NCBI GenBank assembly: GCA_963930775.1
Contig: OZ005702.1
Location: 186,001 to 250,000, forward strand
Direction: 5' to 3'
Origin: Cliona cf. orientalis
Lineage: Eukaryota > Porifera > Demospongiae > Clionaida > Clionaidae
Length of the DNA stretch: 64,000 nt
Part shown: positions 50,166 to 60,520 of the stretch, piece by piece
Layout: each line of letters begins with the position of its first letter
How positions within the stretch are numbered: position 1 is the stretch's first letter
Program-made: the position numbers and the translations under genes
Notes under the pieces: model-generated
Told to the model about the DNA's origin: nothing
The model's database searches: none
Seen by the model: the letters and a program-made list of their open reading frames with translations, nothing else

Positions 50166-50684
50166 CTCGTACGATTCACAAAACTTCGCGACCTTTTGAC
50201 TTTGATTTCGCTGAAAACAGAGCGTAGACCTGCTACGCTCTTCTCGTCGACTTGAAAAAGTTCTTTTAGCCTAATCCCTTGAGGGTCAGCTTTCCATTCA
50301 CCTCGCCTCCCTACGGCAGTCCACTCGGAGCTAGCTAGCTGTGCGGTGTCCCAACGCAGAGACCAGAGACTATTGTTTTTCGGTTGAGAACTTTACTGGC
50401 TTGTTTGCGGTGCCTGCTGTGCTAGCGCTGAATATCATTAGCGGTTTAATTTTTCATGGGTGGTGACGTCATATCGGGGAAATTTTTTTGCAATTTGAGA
50501 CACCCATTTCGATTAATTAGAGGCGTCGACCACCTTTGACCTTTTCACACAACAACATGACAAAAAGTGAAAAAGACGCACACACAAAACATCATAAGCA
50601 AAAACTGGTGAAATATTCAGCACCATTTACAGAGTATGCAAAACTTTACTTCAAAACGGCAAACCAACGTATTAACAGCTAAGA
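50166..50684. other. Intergenic: NEDD4-type promoter and SPG21 3' UTR
   Basis: This 519-bp stretch between the NEDD4-type start codon and the SPG21 stop codon on the same strand carries no ORF of interest. No clear TATA box was seen. Confidence 0.5.
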
Positions 50685-52858
50685 TCAAGTTGCTTTTCCC
50701 GTCGATGGCGGTTCTAGTTCTCCTCTGGCAGCCTTTATCTCGTCAGCACTCACTAACGAAGGGTCCTTGGCACAGTACCTCGTCCCTTGGAATGTCATTA
50801 GATGAATCTGCAACAGAACAATAGCATTCTCTCAACGTGAGCACCTTCCCAATTAATAGAAATCAAGAAATATTGATATATCACAGTCATACCTGAATCA
50901 TGAGATTGACTTCGTTGCTACGGGAAAGATAGGGGAAATTCCCTCCAGATTTGAGATGGGCTCTCTTGGCGTCGGGGTAGCATTTGTACATCTCCTCCTT
51001 GCATCGCTGTGACAATGCTGACTCATCAAAAACCTTGGTGAAAAAAACGCTGATCTTAAGAAGTTCACAAGTTGCAGATATTTAGCTTACATCCATGATT
51101 GTGACGTAGACATCTCTTAGCTTCTGTGGTTCCACATAATTATCAGTGCAGTTCAGTGTTAATCTTGAGGCCAACTGAGACCGCTCCAAGGTGTCCAGCT
51201 AGTAGATAAAAAATTAATATGCAGAAATCATCCATAGTCAATTAATAGATGAGACCGTTTGCACTTACTCTCTCCACCATGAAATCAATGGAGTTTGCAA
51301 CACTGACTTCAAGATCTTCACTCGGCAGATTCATCAAGATCTGACGTTTCAACCAAAACGCAGGCATCGCCCAGTATCTGAGAAACACAAAAGATGTTAG
51401 TTTTTAATAACTGATAACAGTTATTGATTAGAAAACATTATAATATATTTTATTACCAAAATAATAAATGGCACCATCTTATCCACATCTTATACAGATA
51501 TACTATTCTCAACTTACGCCTTTGCTGATTTCGTTTGTTTAAAGGCAGTTGTGTCAGTGAATCCATTGCAGAGAAACAGGGAGTGCACACGAGGGCATCT
51601 GAACGTTCTCTCAGCCAGCTTCTGTCCGAGGAAGGCCCCTAGAGACGCACCCAGTATGTGAACCTAATGACAATGAAATAACAATGCCAGTTGGAAGGGG
51701 AGGGGGAAAACCCTTAATAGATTGGTTGTACAACTAATAAGCATGATATTAAGCATTGTTGTGCTATGATCCATGTATGCAAATAGTGTGAGAGAGAGAG
51801 AGGTTGAAAAATGGCTTACTCTATCCAGCTCTAGATGATCCATAAGCTTCAGGAAGCCATCACAGAACTCATCCACACTCCAAAACACGGGATACTCCAC
51901 CTGGAGTGAGAGAGGGCACAAGGGGATTCAAAATTATATACAATCAAAGTTAATGTGCCGTGCTAGCACAGCACAATGTATTATTAGAGTGATGCCCAGT
52001 ATAGTAATTAGAGTGGGAAGTTAGCAATAGAGGACTTTGCTGACAGACTAGAGAGTTGATGATAGGAAAGAAGGAAGGAACAAGCAGTGTTGTGCCTTTT
52101 TTCTGTGAAGGGAAGAATAGTGGTGTGGGTCCTCCCAAAGCCTTGCAGCCATTTCCCAAAGATAATACAGCTGCTTGCATACTAGGAAAAAATGGCAAAT
52201 ATGGCCACCTAGTAGAGTAGTCTGATTCTTGATATAGTAGCAAAAGCGAAGGATAAAGTAGCAAATAGCAAATTTAGGCTAGGGAGAGGGGGGCACAGCT
52301 TACACATGTACCACCATCCTCTTTTATATTAAATAATATCATGTATGTATCATTCTTACTGATATGACTCTGTAGCCCACTGCCGTCAGGTCTAACAATT
52401 GTCTGAAGAAAACGTCCGCAGTGCCACAGACTGGAGGTAGACACACCAGTGGGCTCCGCACGTGCCTGGGACCGGCATCGTACAACGTCCAGCTCTGACT
52501 GGCCTTGTCAACGATGATCTGAGGAATGCAGTGATTTGTGGGCGGAGATGGAAAGAAAAATCAATTTGCACACAACTCATGACATAATATTGTACAACAA
52601 TAGAAGCATAATTATGACCACTTTCTCATGCTAACCTGTTTCTGGTATGATAAATATTATGTCATAGCAAATGAGATCTACTTTGGCCAACATAGGTTGG
52701 TCTGATGAAATACTTGATAGAGACCCACCTACTAAAACTCATGAATGAAGTGTGGTCATTTTTGTGGGCTGCTGTCTCACCTTTCTCTGTGGTATGGAAC
52801 TCCTGAACCTGCTGTACTCCTCTGAGGCTGTGATCGGATCTGGTCCACTCATGCTCAT
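50685..52858 (-). CDS. SPG21: Maspardin (SPG21), alpha/beta-hydrolase fold protein
   Basis: Eight exons join in phase: 52781-52858, 52360-52518, 51820-51900, 51518-51663, 51269-51377, 51091-51198, 50893-51033 and 50685-50807. The product is 314 residues (human 308). Conserved blocks run its whole length: [91 protein letters not shown] and [20 protein letters not shown]. The family has an alpha/beta-hydrolase fold with a GASLG elbow (Ser113 here) but is regarded as non-catalytic. It acts at endosomes/trans-Golgi, binds CD4 in mammals, and its loss in humans causes Mast syndrome. The gene is head-to-head with NDUFS4, 214 bp between start codons. Two in-frame ATG codons open the protein (MSM); the first is annotated. 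Confidence 0.95.
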
Positions 52859-53072
52859 CTCGGCCAAGCGCTCAGATTTCTCGATATCACCCCAAAATCA
52901 CAGCTAGCTTTAGCTGGCGCTAGCACAATGCTCCATTTGCAATTGTAAGTTTACCCACGTGACCAGCCACGTTAAAAATACTATGGGCGGGTAATTAAAA
53001 AAAAAATTTCACGGCTAAGCATTAAAAAATTCAGATATTGACGTCACCGAGAGGCGGAGAACTCACAAAAAG
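52859..53072. promoter_or_regulatory. Shared divergent promoter region (SPG21 / NDUFS4)
   Basis: 214 bp separate the divergent start codons at 52858 and 53073. A bidirectional promoter is inferred from spacing. TTACGTGA-like and GATTT-type motifs are visible but no TATA box is clear. Confidence 0.5.
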
Positions 53073-56000
53073 ATGGCGTTTGTTCGTAGTGTGTGTCGTC
53101 TTTCTTTGCGTTCTTTGAGCTGGTCTAGGTCGGTGGCTGGTCAGCGCCTCTACTCCACTGGCGCCGCGGCTGGAGAGGGAAACACGAGTATCGTAAAGAA
53201 GAGCGAGGGAGAGGCAGTCGCTGAATACGTCTCTCCCGACCAACTAGTGAGTGTGATTCAGTGGGTAACATTCACGGAGTGGCGCCCTTAGCATAGGAGT
53301 TAACATAGATCACTGCTTTGAAGTTAGGCTAAATTATGTTTGATTCACCATAGATAATACATACGTACGGACGTGGATTTGAAACAAGTCCGTAAATTGA
53401 CTAGTTCACGTGAATCACTCCTCGCAACGGGGTATAGCGGGGCGCATTTACGACTTCCCGTATACTAGATCCAGAGCGCCAAATTTAATTCCCCGCCGCT
53501 ATACGGTATGCGCATGTGCAGCTGCATGGGATATGGTTAAACAACCATGGATAGTTCGCAAGAGTACGCCTATGCTTGCGAGAACGACGGCTCATCCCAA
53601 AGTGACAGTGAGAGTGTATCAGGAACCAGTAGCCTGAGCGAGGACTTCGTTGAAAACGAAGATTGTGGCCAAGAACTGATTCTGGTTGCAAGATGTGAGG
53701 TAAGTTTGTAGGGCCAGTTGAGATATTGGTGGATTATTGTCAATCCTTTATTTATGTAGGGACCCAAAGCCTCAAAAACCCACGGAGTAGTCACTGGAGA
53801 AAACTTAGGAGGTTTGGGGTATTCGCAGCTCTTTCAAAGTTGTGTCTCACACCTGAAAACAGAAAAAATAATCCAATGCTCACCTAGGGGGAAAAAAACC
53901 TTGGACCTGCTGCAGTATCTTGAACAAGCCGAACATGGACAGTTAGTTGATATTTCTATCCACCTCATTGACAAAATAAACAGCTGCATCACTGTGTCTC
54001 ATAATCGAATGCCGTCATCTGCTCAAGGCAGCATGTGGTCAGCTTTCCACCAACTCCGGAGTGGTAGTGAGATACAAAGGGTGTGGTGTAGATATGTTGC
54101 TCGGTCAATTCCGCCACATGTCAACTGTGAAGAGTCCCAGCTAGTCCTTCAACTGTTGTTAGACAGAATATTGAAGAAGCTACTGGAGAACAAAGCGAAG
54201 GCCTCAAAGAAGTACGAAATCTCTGACGACGTACGTCCACTTACCAGCCTGGAGTGTAATGCCGTTCGCTACATGGCTGGTTATGTGGCAATTAAACTTT
54301 TAAAGAAGTACCAGAAGCCCACAAAACACCAAGAGTTGAAAACCAAGCATCAGTACTTCATAAAAGTTCTCCATCAAATGCAAGCTACTGATCAACCAGG
54401 AGACGTGGATACCCTATCTGACTACACACGACTATGGTCAGAACTGATAGACCGAGGAGGTCTCTATCACATCAGTGATGAAGTAAGTATAAAATCCACT
54501 TTTATGTGCTTCTGTACATACGTACGTACATGTCTGTGTGTGTATGTGTGTGTGTGTACATGTGTGTATGCACTTCCATCTTCCATGCACATGTGTCTGT
54601 GTGCATGTGTATTTGCTTCCATACATGTGTACATGTGTGCTGTTTTTTTTCCTTAAGGTGTTTCGCTTGCTTGAAGCTATTGAGCTCATTGTCAGACGAT
54701 ACTTAAGTGTACAAAGTATCGAGGTCGACAACACAGATCTGAAGAAACAAATTTCAGATGCAGTGACCAGTTCTGATGCAGTACAAAAGAGTTGGAAGGC
54801 TATAGCTGGATGTATACCGAAAAAGTTTGAGCAGTACAGCGTTTGTCTCCTCCAGGCTATCACTGAGCTATGGATCAATGTTCGTGGCCATTCATTTGCT
54901 CAAGGTTGGACGATGATGTTCGAAACAAAATATAAGAGGGGAATAAGGAAATCATTGCAAACACCAAGAGAGAAGTAGGATTCCATAATATAGCTACACA
55001 TGGCATAGTGTTAGGCAAGTACTATTGCTGATGAAATATATATTGCGTATATTATTCTTGCTGATATTGTGGACTTCATAGTAGCCGTTGTTAGTTCTTT
55101 CTTGGGCGTTTAGGTAGTGATTGGGACACTACTTGCAGATCAATGGGTTGATCATCTGTTCTGACGTTCATAGTCTTTAAATCTTTGTAAACAGATTGTT
55201 GCTGTAACAATGTGTTGGCATTGAATGGTACTTGATATGCTGTTGGGTTGTCATTACTGCCTCCACGATGTCTCTGGCGAGAGAAGTATCTCTCTAAGGG
55301 GTCCTGGGAGAAAACTTCACTTAGTAGGTACTCTACACCAGGTATTCTTAGTAGCTTAGGACCCAGCTCAGTGAACGACATGACTGCGTGTGGAGAAATG
55401 ATACAAAGTTACCTTAAAATTAATTTATTAAACTACTAGTGTACTTACTTGTAACTCTCAGCCCCAAGAGTGTTTCCCTACTCAGCATCATCCTTTGCTG
55501 CTCCTTCTTTTTGAGGCCTGGAGTGTTGCAAATCTCTGTCTCCCAATCATCCAAGTACTTCAGGAAATCATTGCGCAACCACTAAGTGCAGATGGTACAT
55601 TGTCAGTGACTATGCATAATAATATGCAGTACATGCAGTAATAATAATACCTTAAATCGCTGATCATCTGGTTTTCTGTAAGGAGCAATACCTTCCTTCC
55701 GTTTCAGTTGGTGAGCTAGTGGAGACCGTACATTAAGGTAGTCAAAAAAGCGATCGACCATCCGAATGAACAGTCTTGTTTCTCTTGTGTTGTCATTGTC
55801 CAGGAACTCCAAAGCACTAGCCACAGTTTCACTCATAACCTATATCCATCGCAAAAGGCTTATAAGTCTTGATGTACACATACATTCTTCTTGGCTACAC
55901 AAGAAACTAGTATTATAGCGTACTTGAGCTGCCAGGTAAACTCTCATCCTCGTAAATGAGTTTAGCCAGATGTGGTCCCTGGTTAATTTGTGACACATTC

Positions 56001-59000
56001 GCACACCTGGGGTGGTGGTGGTGGTCTCACTCAGGTACAGGCTCTCGATCCACTTCCAACTGATGCTTTGACCTCCCTTCTGTAATGAAATTATTTGCTA
56101 ATAACGTGCAAGCAATAGTAGAAACATATTTTACCATCATTCGACGACTCTTAGAATGGGAAAACGAATTGCTGAAACAATTTCGAGTTGTCTTTAGAAG
56201 GTGAGGTGCATCACAGAAGAAGTACAACTCTGTGGCGGCTCTGTAAGGGTTGGTTGTTTTGTACGGTAGAGAACCCTTCTTCATTTTCTGTTGACAGAGT
56301 CGATAGAATCGTCTGTTAGGTTTTCCTCCATCGCTGGTGAGAGAAACGACTTCAATGTCATAGAGCTCCAGAGCTTCTGTCACTTCCCAAACAATAGGGA
56401 AGATTTTTTCGCCTGTGTTGAACATTGACAGTGTCATGTACAGAGCTTCCTATAGCTGTAATATTACATATACTCACGTCCCCCACACACATGCACACAT
56501 TAAGACAGTTACAATACCTTAATTGGGATGCATTCGACCATGCATCTCATGCACCCCAATTAAGGTATTGTAACTATAAAATACATGTGCATTCACACAC
56601 ACACTGTCACATTCATTGAAATCTTACCCTTTAAGTTTGAACTAAAATAGTGAGCAACAGGCACACATAATGATGGCTTAAAAACTGCTCTGGCCATGAG
56701 AACAAAGACGTGGGATGCAAGATTACCCGACGTGGACTCTCCATGCTCGCCACTGATGATCTTTTGAATATCACGGTTAACGTCTCCAAGGTCTACAAAG
56801 CCCACTAGACTCCCAGTGTGTTTGTTGAACACCAGTCCACTCTTAATCTTCATTTCATCCATAGAGAGTGTACACTGGTGTTGTTGGGATGGGAGTGCTT
56901 CAGCCAGCATAGTGTGGAGCTTGTCAACGTACTCTACTTGAAGACCACTATGAGGTGAAATCCAGTGGGTATAATCTGATAGCGTTCTCTCCGATGGTAG
57001 ATTAATGATGCCACTCTGGCGAACGGCTCTGTACGCCGAAGTTGACATATACTTCAAGTTAAGAGCGAAACGAAGCACAAGAGGGTGCCACCTCATCTGA
57101 CGTTTGTTCCCGAGTCTGTTATAGATCCTCTGCTGATCCCAAAACACTCTTTGAGGTGAACTTTCTGGAAAGTTCTCAACCACAGTTGGGGTCACATCTT
57201 CAACAATCTGTGAGATATCTTCAGCATCATTTGGTTGCAGCTGAATACCTTCACTTTCGATCAACTGATTGATTTTTGACTGTAATCGATTTGATTGTTG
57301 TTTAGCAGCCCTCAGTGACTGGTGCAGGTTCTTCAATCGCTCATTCTTTTCGTCAGGGGTGAGGTGAATATAGTTCGTGTGGCTACTTACGGCCGTGTTG
57401 TCATGCGAGCTTCTGTGCACAGCTGACCGTAGTGTAGATCTGAATGACTGGCAGGCTTGGCAGCGTACACGACGACTCAAGTGGTCAAAAATCACATCAC
57501 ATTCAGCCCTTCTCACAGAGCAGTGGCCATCTGGTGATGTACTGTCCAGGTAGGCAATGACGTCTCCTCCTTTCTTCATTGTCCCTCCTCGCTTCTCACA
57601 CACAGTGACAAAATCTTTGTCAGTATTGCCTGGGCAAACTGCAGCCTGATGTACACAGCAAATCAAATCGGAAAGAATGGTAGGTGAGGATATCAATGAT
57701 GGAAACTCAGCAAGGAGCTTGCAAGTAGCTGGCACTTTTTTCCCACGGATATGGACACTCCATGTAAGACTGTGATAGAGCAATATTGATGCAGTTGGTT
57801 GGAGCAAACTGCCATGACCAATCTCCATTCTGCTCCATTGGACAACACCATCAGCATTGAATGCTTGCCAATGTTCTGGTAGAGAAACATTTGCCATACT
57901 CTGCTGTAGATCAGATAGTGTCATGGTAGTGGATGTGAGTGAGGTTGGTTGTGGTGTGTTTGATACAATGTTTTCCTTGTTGGCTTGTTGTCGCCGACGT
58001 TCATCGTTCTTGCGACGGAAAAACGCTTGTCTAGCACCCTTCCTTCTCCGCTTATGGTGTCCTCTTCCACAACTTTCCATCTAAAATAATTTTTTTAATC
58101 AATTTCGATACTCCTGTGGTATACCATTAATTTATTGGTGTACACAATTACACATTAGTTTTGGTACAACCTTTTTTCAATTTTCAGGATGCACTTCGTT
58201 TAAGTAATTGGTGACTTGTTTGTGGTTCCTTAACACCCTTAATATTATGAGTAGTGTGGACAAGGATGATGATTAAGTGCCTCAGGGTGGCCCACTGGAA
58301 TAGTGATAATGGCTACCTTTTTTTTGGTACACAAAAGACAAATAGAGCAAACTAGCATTTTCTCCAACTAGACCAACTACTGAGCTCTATCATCAACCCC
58401 AGAAACCAAGCTGGTATTGACTATCACAGACAATAATCCAACACAAACTCATGCATTTAGTACACCATTGGTCAAGAACAAACACAAACATATAGTCATG
58501 CTTTGCACAAGAAGAAACACAACACCATTTTCTCCAAATATTAACACTGGTATAGCATTCAGAAATGCACAAACCAGGACAATGTATTGAATACTTTTAC
58601 AAGAAATCTCACACAAACACACTCAACACCATGATTCTTAGAGACAGATGCGCTAAAACGCCTTTTTGCCATGCAAACAAACACGGAAGCGTTTTATACT
58701 TGTTTGACTAGTTACCTTGAATGTATTTTGCGTCTGCGTACGGCGCTGTGGTCAGGTTGGCTCTCGTAGTCACGCCCAGTAAATGACTATCGTTGTACTT
58801 GCGGTGACCATAGCAGCGGCTCATCCGCGTTGCGAGGAGTGTAACACAGAAAGTCCGTAATCTATCCGTGGACTACCGCGTTTCATATCCACGTCCGTAC
58901 GTATGTATTATCTATGGATTCACACATGCACAGCTTAGTGTGTGTTTGGAAAGGGTCGTCACTTACCAATGTTGTTACAGGTGAGAGTGAGTGATCTGAG

Positions 59001-59551
59001 TGGAGTGCCCAGTGAGCAGCTGAAGAGGGTGGCCAGGATCTACATGCCAGCCAGGAACGCCATGCAGTCGGGAACCAACGCCACACACATGTGGAACCTA
59101 GAGTTTGAGACACAGGAGAGATGGGAAAACCCCCTAATGGGATGGGCTTCTAGGTAACATAGATTTGATTAGTAAATTTTTATGAATGTCCAGTACTACT
59201 ATTAATTTTTTGTACTACATGGCATATACAAAGTTAGTGACCCCCACAACAGTAACTGTTTTTAATTTTGCTCCCCATTCAGCGCTGATCCTCTCTCTAA
59301 CATGCTGATTCAGTTTGACACAGCAGAAGAGGCTATTGCATTTGCTGTGAGAAATGGTAAGCTAGCTATACTGATTTCATATAAAAAATTTCAATATCCT
59401 TTGAGTGATGTTTCATTGATACAATACATGTACATGTACATGTACAGGTTGGTCGTATGAAGTGGAGCAGCCAAAGAAACCAAAGATGAGACCAAAGTCT
59501 TACGCTGCAAACTTTTCATGGGACAAGAAAACTAGAGTCTGCACAAAATAG
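53073..59551 (+). CDS. NDUFS4: NADH:ubiquinone oxidoreductase subunit S4 (complex I, 18 kDa)
   Basis: Four exons join in phase: 53073-53246, 58981-59153, 59283-59356 and 59448-59551, giving 174 residues (human 175). Exon 1 encodes a mitochondrial targeting sequence rich in Arg and Ser ([20 protein letters not shown]) and a linker. Later exons carry the family core: [49 protein letters not shown] and the C-terminal [22 protein letters not shown]4 is an accessory subunit that stabilises the N-module of complex I at the matrix arm. Intron 1 is 5734 bp because a complete P-type transposon (53349-58916) sits in it; without the element and one target copy it would be only about 159 bp. The splice signals of intron 1 lie outside the insertion and look intact. 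The gene converges on CHURC1, 86 bp between stop codons. Confidence 0.95.
53342..53348. repeat. Target-site duplication, left copy
   Basis: GATTCAC directly precedes the left inverted repeat and is repeated exactly at 58917-58923 after the right one. Confidence 0.8.
53349..53385. repeat. Left terminal inverted repeat of the P-type element
   Basis: 37 bp, one mismatch (T versus A at the 32nd base) against the right end at 58880-58916. Confidence 0.9.
53430..53510. mobile_element. Mini inverted-repeat insert inside the P-type element
   Basis: GGTATAGCGGGG at the left is matched in inverted orientation by CCCCGCCGCTATACGG at the right, over about 80 bp. The ends resemble the MITE at 14087. It sits between the left terminal region and the start codon of the plus-strand gene. 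Confidence 0.5.
53547..54978 (+). CDS. Transposon accessory protein of unknown function
   Basis: Three exons join in phase: 53547-53699, 53760-54482 and 54658-54978, giving 398 residues. The first exon is acidic and Ser-rich ([19 protein letters not shown]). The second has a helical region with [20 protein letters not shown] then LKKYQKP, and [18 protein letters not shown]. The third has [18 protein letters not shown] and ends in a basic tail. I cannot place it in a named family; I recall similar [14 protein letters not shown] proteins in cnidarian and sponge genomes, which is recollection and not a search. It is not a duplicate of the transposase and shows no RNase H motifs. It starts 198 bp from the left end and converges on the transposase gene, 112 bp between stop codons. 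A role in transposition, DNA binding or regulation is only a guess. The intron between exons 2 and 3 is TG/ACATGTG-rich. Confidence 0.8.
55091..58080 (-). CDS. P-element/THAP9-type transposase
   Basis: Six exons join in phase: 56628-58080, 56135-56412, 55924-56079, 55651-55839, 55449-55581 and 55091-55383, giving 833 residues with no internal stop. The RNase H-like core shows [11 protein letters not shown] (Asp408), [14 protein letters not shown] (Asp512), [11 protein letters not shown] (Asp552) and, near the end, [16 protein letters not shown] then NDNPTAYQV (Glu767). The [21 protein letters not shown] segment is also typical of P/THAP9 transposases. The N-terminus has basic stretches and several Cys/His residues ([19 protein letters not shown]) but not the C2CH pattern of a THAP domain. 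It is expected to excise and insert the surrounding element by a DDE mechanism with GTP as cofactor in known P elements. The coding region is intact. The first ATG after an AT-rich leader was taken as the start. Confidence 0.92.
56508..56574. repeat. Near-perfect 26-bp inverted repeat in transposase intron 1
   Basis: GTTACAATACCTTAATTGGG followed by ATGCAT is inverted on the right side with one mismatch, around a 15-nt loop. The whole is 67 bp and fits either a very small MITE or a structured intron element. Confidence 0.85.
58880..58916. repeat. Right terminal inverted repeat of the P-type element
   Basis: The reverse complement of 53349-53385 with one mismatch. It is followed at once by GATTCAC (58917-58923), the right copy of the target-site duplication. 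Confidence 0.9.
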
Positions 59552-59637
59552 ACACCACAACGACAATGTATTCAGTCTATGTATATATATAGTCATTAAC
59601 AAGATTATTATGATTTGACAGCAAGAAAAAAATGGCA

Positions 59638-59882
59638 TTAAAAGAGTTGTTTTTCTCTTGGATCATCGGGTAAAATACTGACAGTAGCTTCGCCATGTCC
59701 ACATAAATCACACTCCATAGTGTACTCCTGGAGAGAAAAATGTATCAATAAATTCAAGGCTTGGCCAATATTATACAAGAATCAGATGTAAAAGTGATAC
59801 AACTGTTTAATAATAATATATGTAGAGTAATCTAAGGTAAAGTAAGTAATGTAGAGCAGTGGCGTAGGAGTCTCTAGGGGCT

Positions 59883-59917
<35 letters not shown>

Positions 59918-60447
59918 TAAATAATAATATTATAATATAGCTGCACCTGGTAGTCCTCGTCAACTGAAAAAGTATACTGGTGCACTGCAATCACATGACC
60001 ACACTCTCGGCACACATCTGTAAAAAAATTATTTTTACCAAAATTAATCTTACAGCTTGCATAATAATTTTATACATTATCAATTGTACGTTTGTAAGTG
60101 ATGTTCTCCTCGCTCCCTCCCTCCTCTTCCTCTCTACTCTTGTCCGCTGCATCAATGAAGCTCTTGTTCTGGCACGCATGGCACCCAGCGTAGTTGAGCA
60201 TGTAGACACCAACCTCAAGGCACGTGCTACCCTGTGCAACAGTGCATTTAATTTGTGTGGTGACGGCTCAGCACAAGACTAGTGCAACAATATGCATGTA
60301 CAAAAAAGAAGTAAAATAATATGCAGACTCCAATGCACAGAGATACATAAGATAATATTATATAGATCTATACGTAATATCCTAGGTTGCGTGCGTACGG
60401 AAATTTACCCGATCAGGCATTCTTTCCTTCAGACAGTTGACACACAT
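59638..60447 (-). CDS. CHURC1: Churchill zinc-binding protein
   Basis: Four exons join in phase: 60409-60447, 60090-60231, 59947-60017 and 59638-59727, giving 113 residues (human 112). The Cys/His ligand pattern matches the family: [45 protein letters not shown], and [20 protein letters not shown] at the end. The protein binds several zinc ions. In chick it was described as a regulator that limits FGF-driven mesoderm movement in neural induction; whether it contacts DNA directly is debated, and no function is shown by this sequence. The start codon is 73 bp from that of TBC1D7 on the other strand. Its 3' end lies 86 bp from the NDUFS4 stop, so the transcripts may overlap. Intron 3 contains a run of 32 C at 59885-59916. 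Confidence 0.95.
59885..59916. repeat. Poly-C run of 32
   Basis: An uninterrupted homopolymer in CHURC1 intron 3, preceded by CTAGGGGCTGG. The true length is uncertain because such runs are hard to sequence. Confidence 0.85.
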
Positions 60448-60520
60448 GATGAATCTGCACCTATCTTCTAAATAGAGCTCACTGATACAAGGTAGGTGTG
60501 CTTTAATTGGAGTTGTAAAC
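60448..60520. promoter_or_regulatory. Very short divergent promoter (CHURC1 / TBC1D7)
   Basis: Only 73 bp separate the two start codons. Either both 5' UTRs are tiny or the transcripts overlap. Bidirectional promoter activity is inferred. Confidence 0.55.

Larger units (their letters stand above)
53349..58916. mobile_element. P-type DNA transposon with two convergent genes
   Basis: The element is 5568 bp. Its ends begin CATAGATAATACATACGTAC and match in inverted orientation for 37 bp with a single mismatch. Subterminal inverted copies of CACTCCTCGCAACG lie at 53416-53429 and 58828-58841, 67 and 75 bp from the ends, and may be transposase binding sites. It is flanked by a 7-bp duplication (GATTCAC), within the 7-8 bp range known for P elements. 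It carries a transposase gene on the minus strand and a second gene on the plus strand, both without stops. A mini-inverted element related to the CCGTATAGCGG family (53430-53510) lies inside the left end. The structure is complete enough for the element to be active or recently active. Confidence 0.92.

Noticed and set aside
53814..54656. Accessory ORF read straight through its second intron
   Set aside because: The ORF track continues into a TG/ACATGTG-rich stretch; a GTAAGT donor at 54483 and an AG acceptor at 54657 restore a conserved-looking frame.
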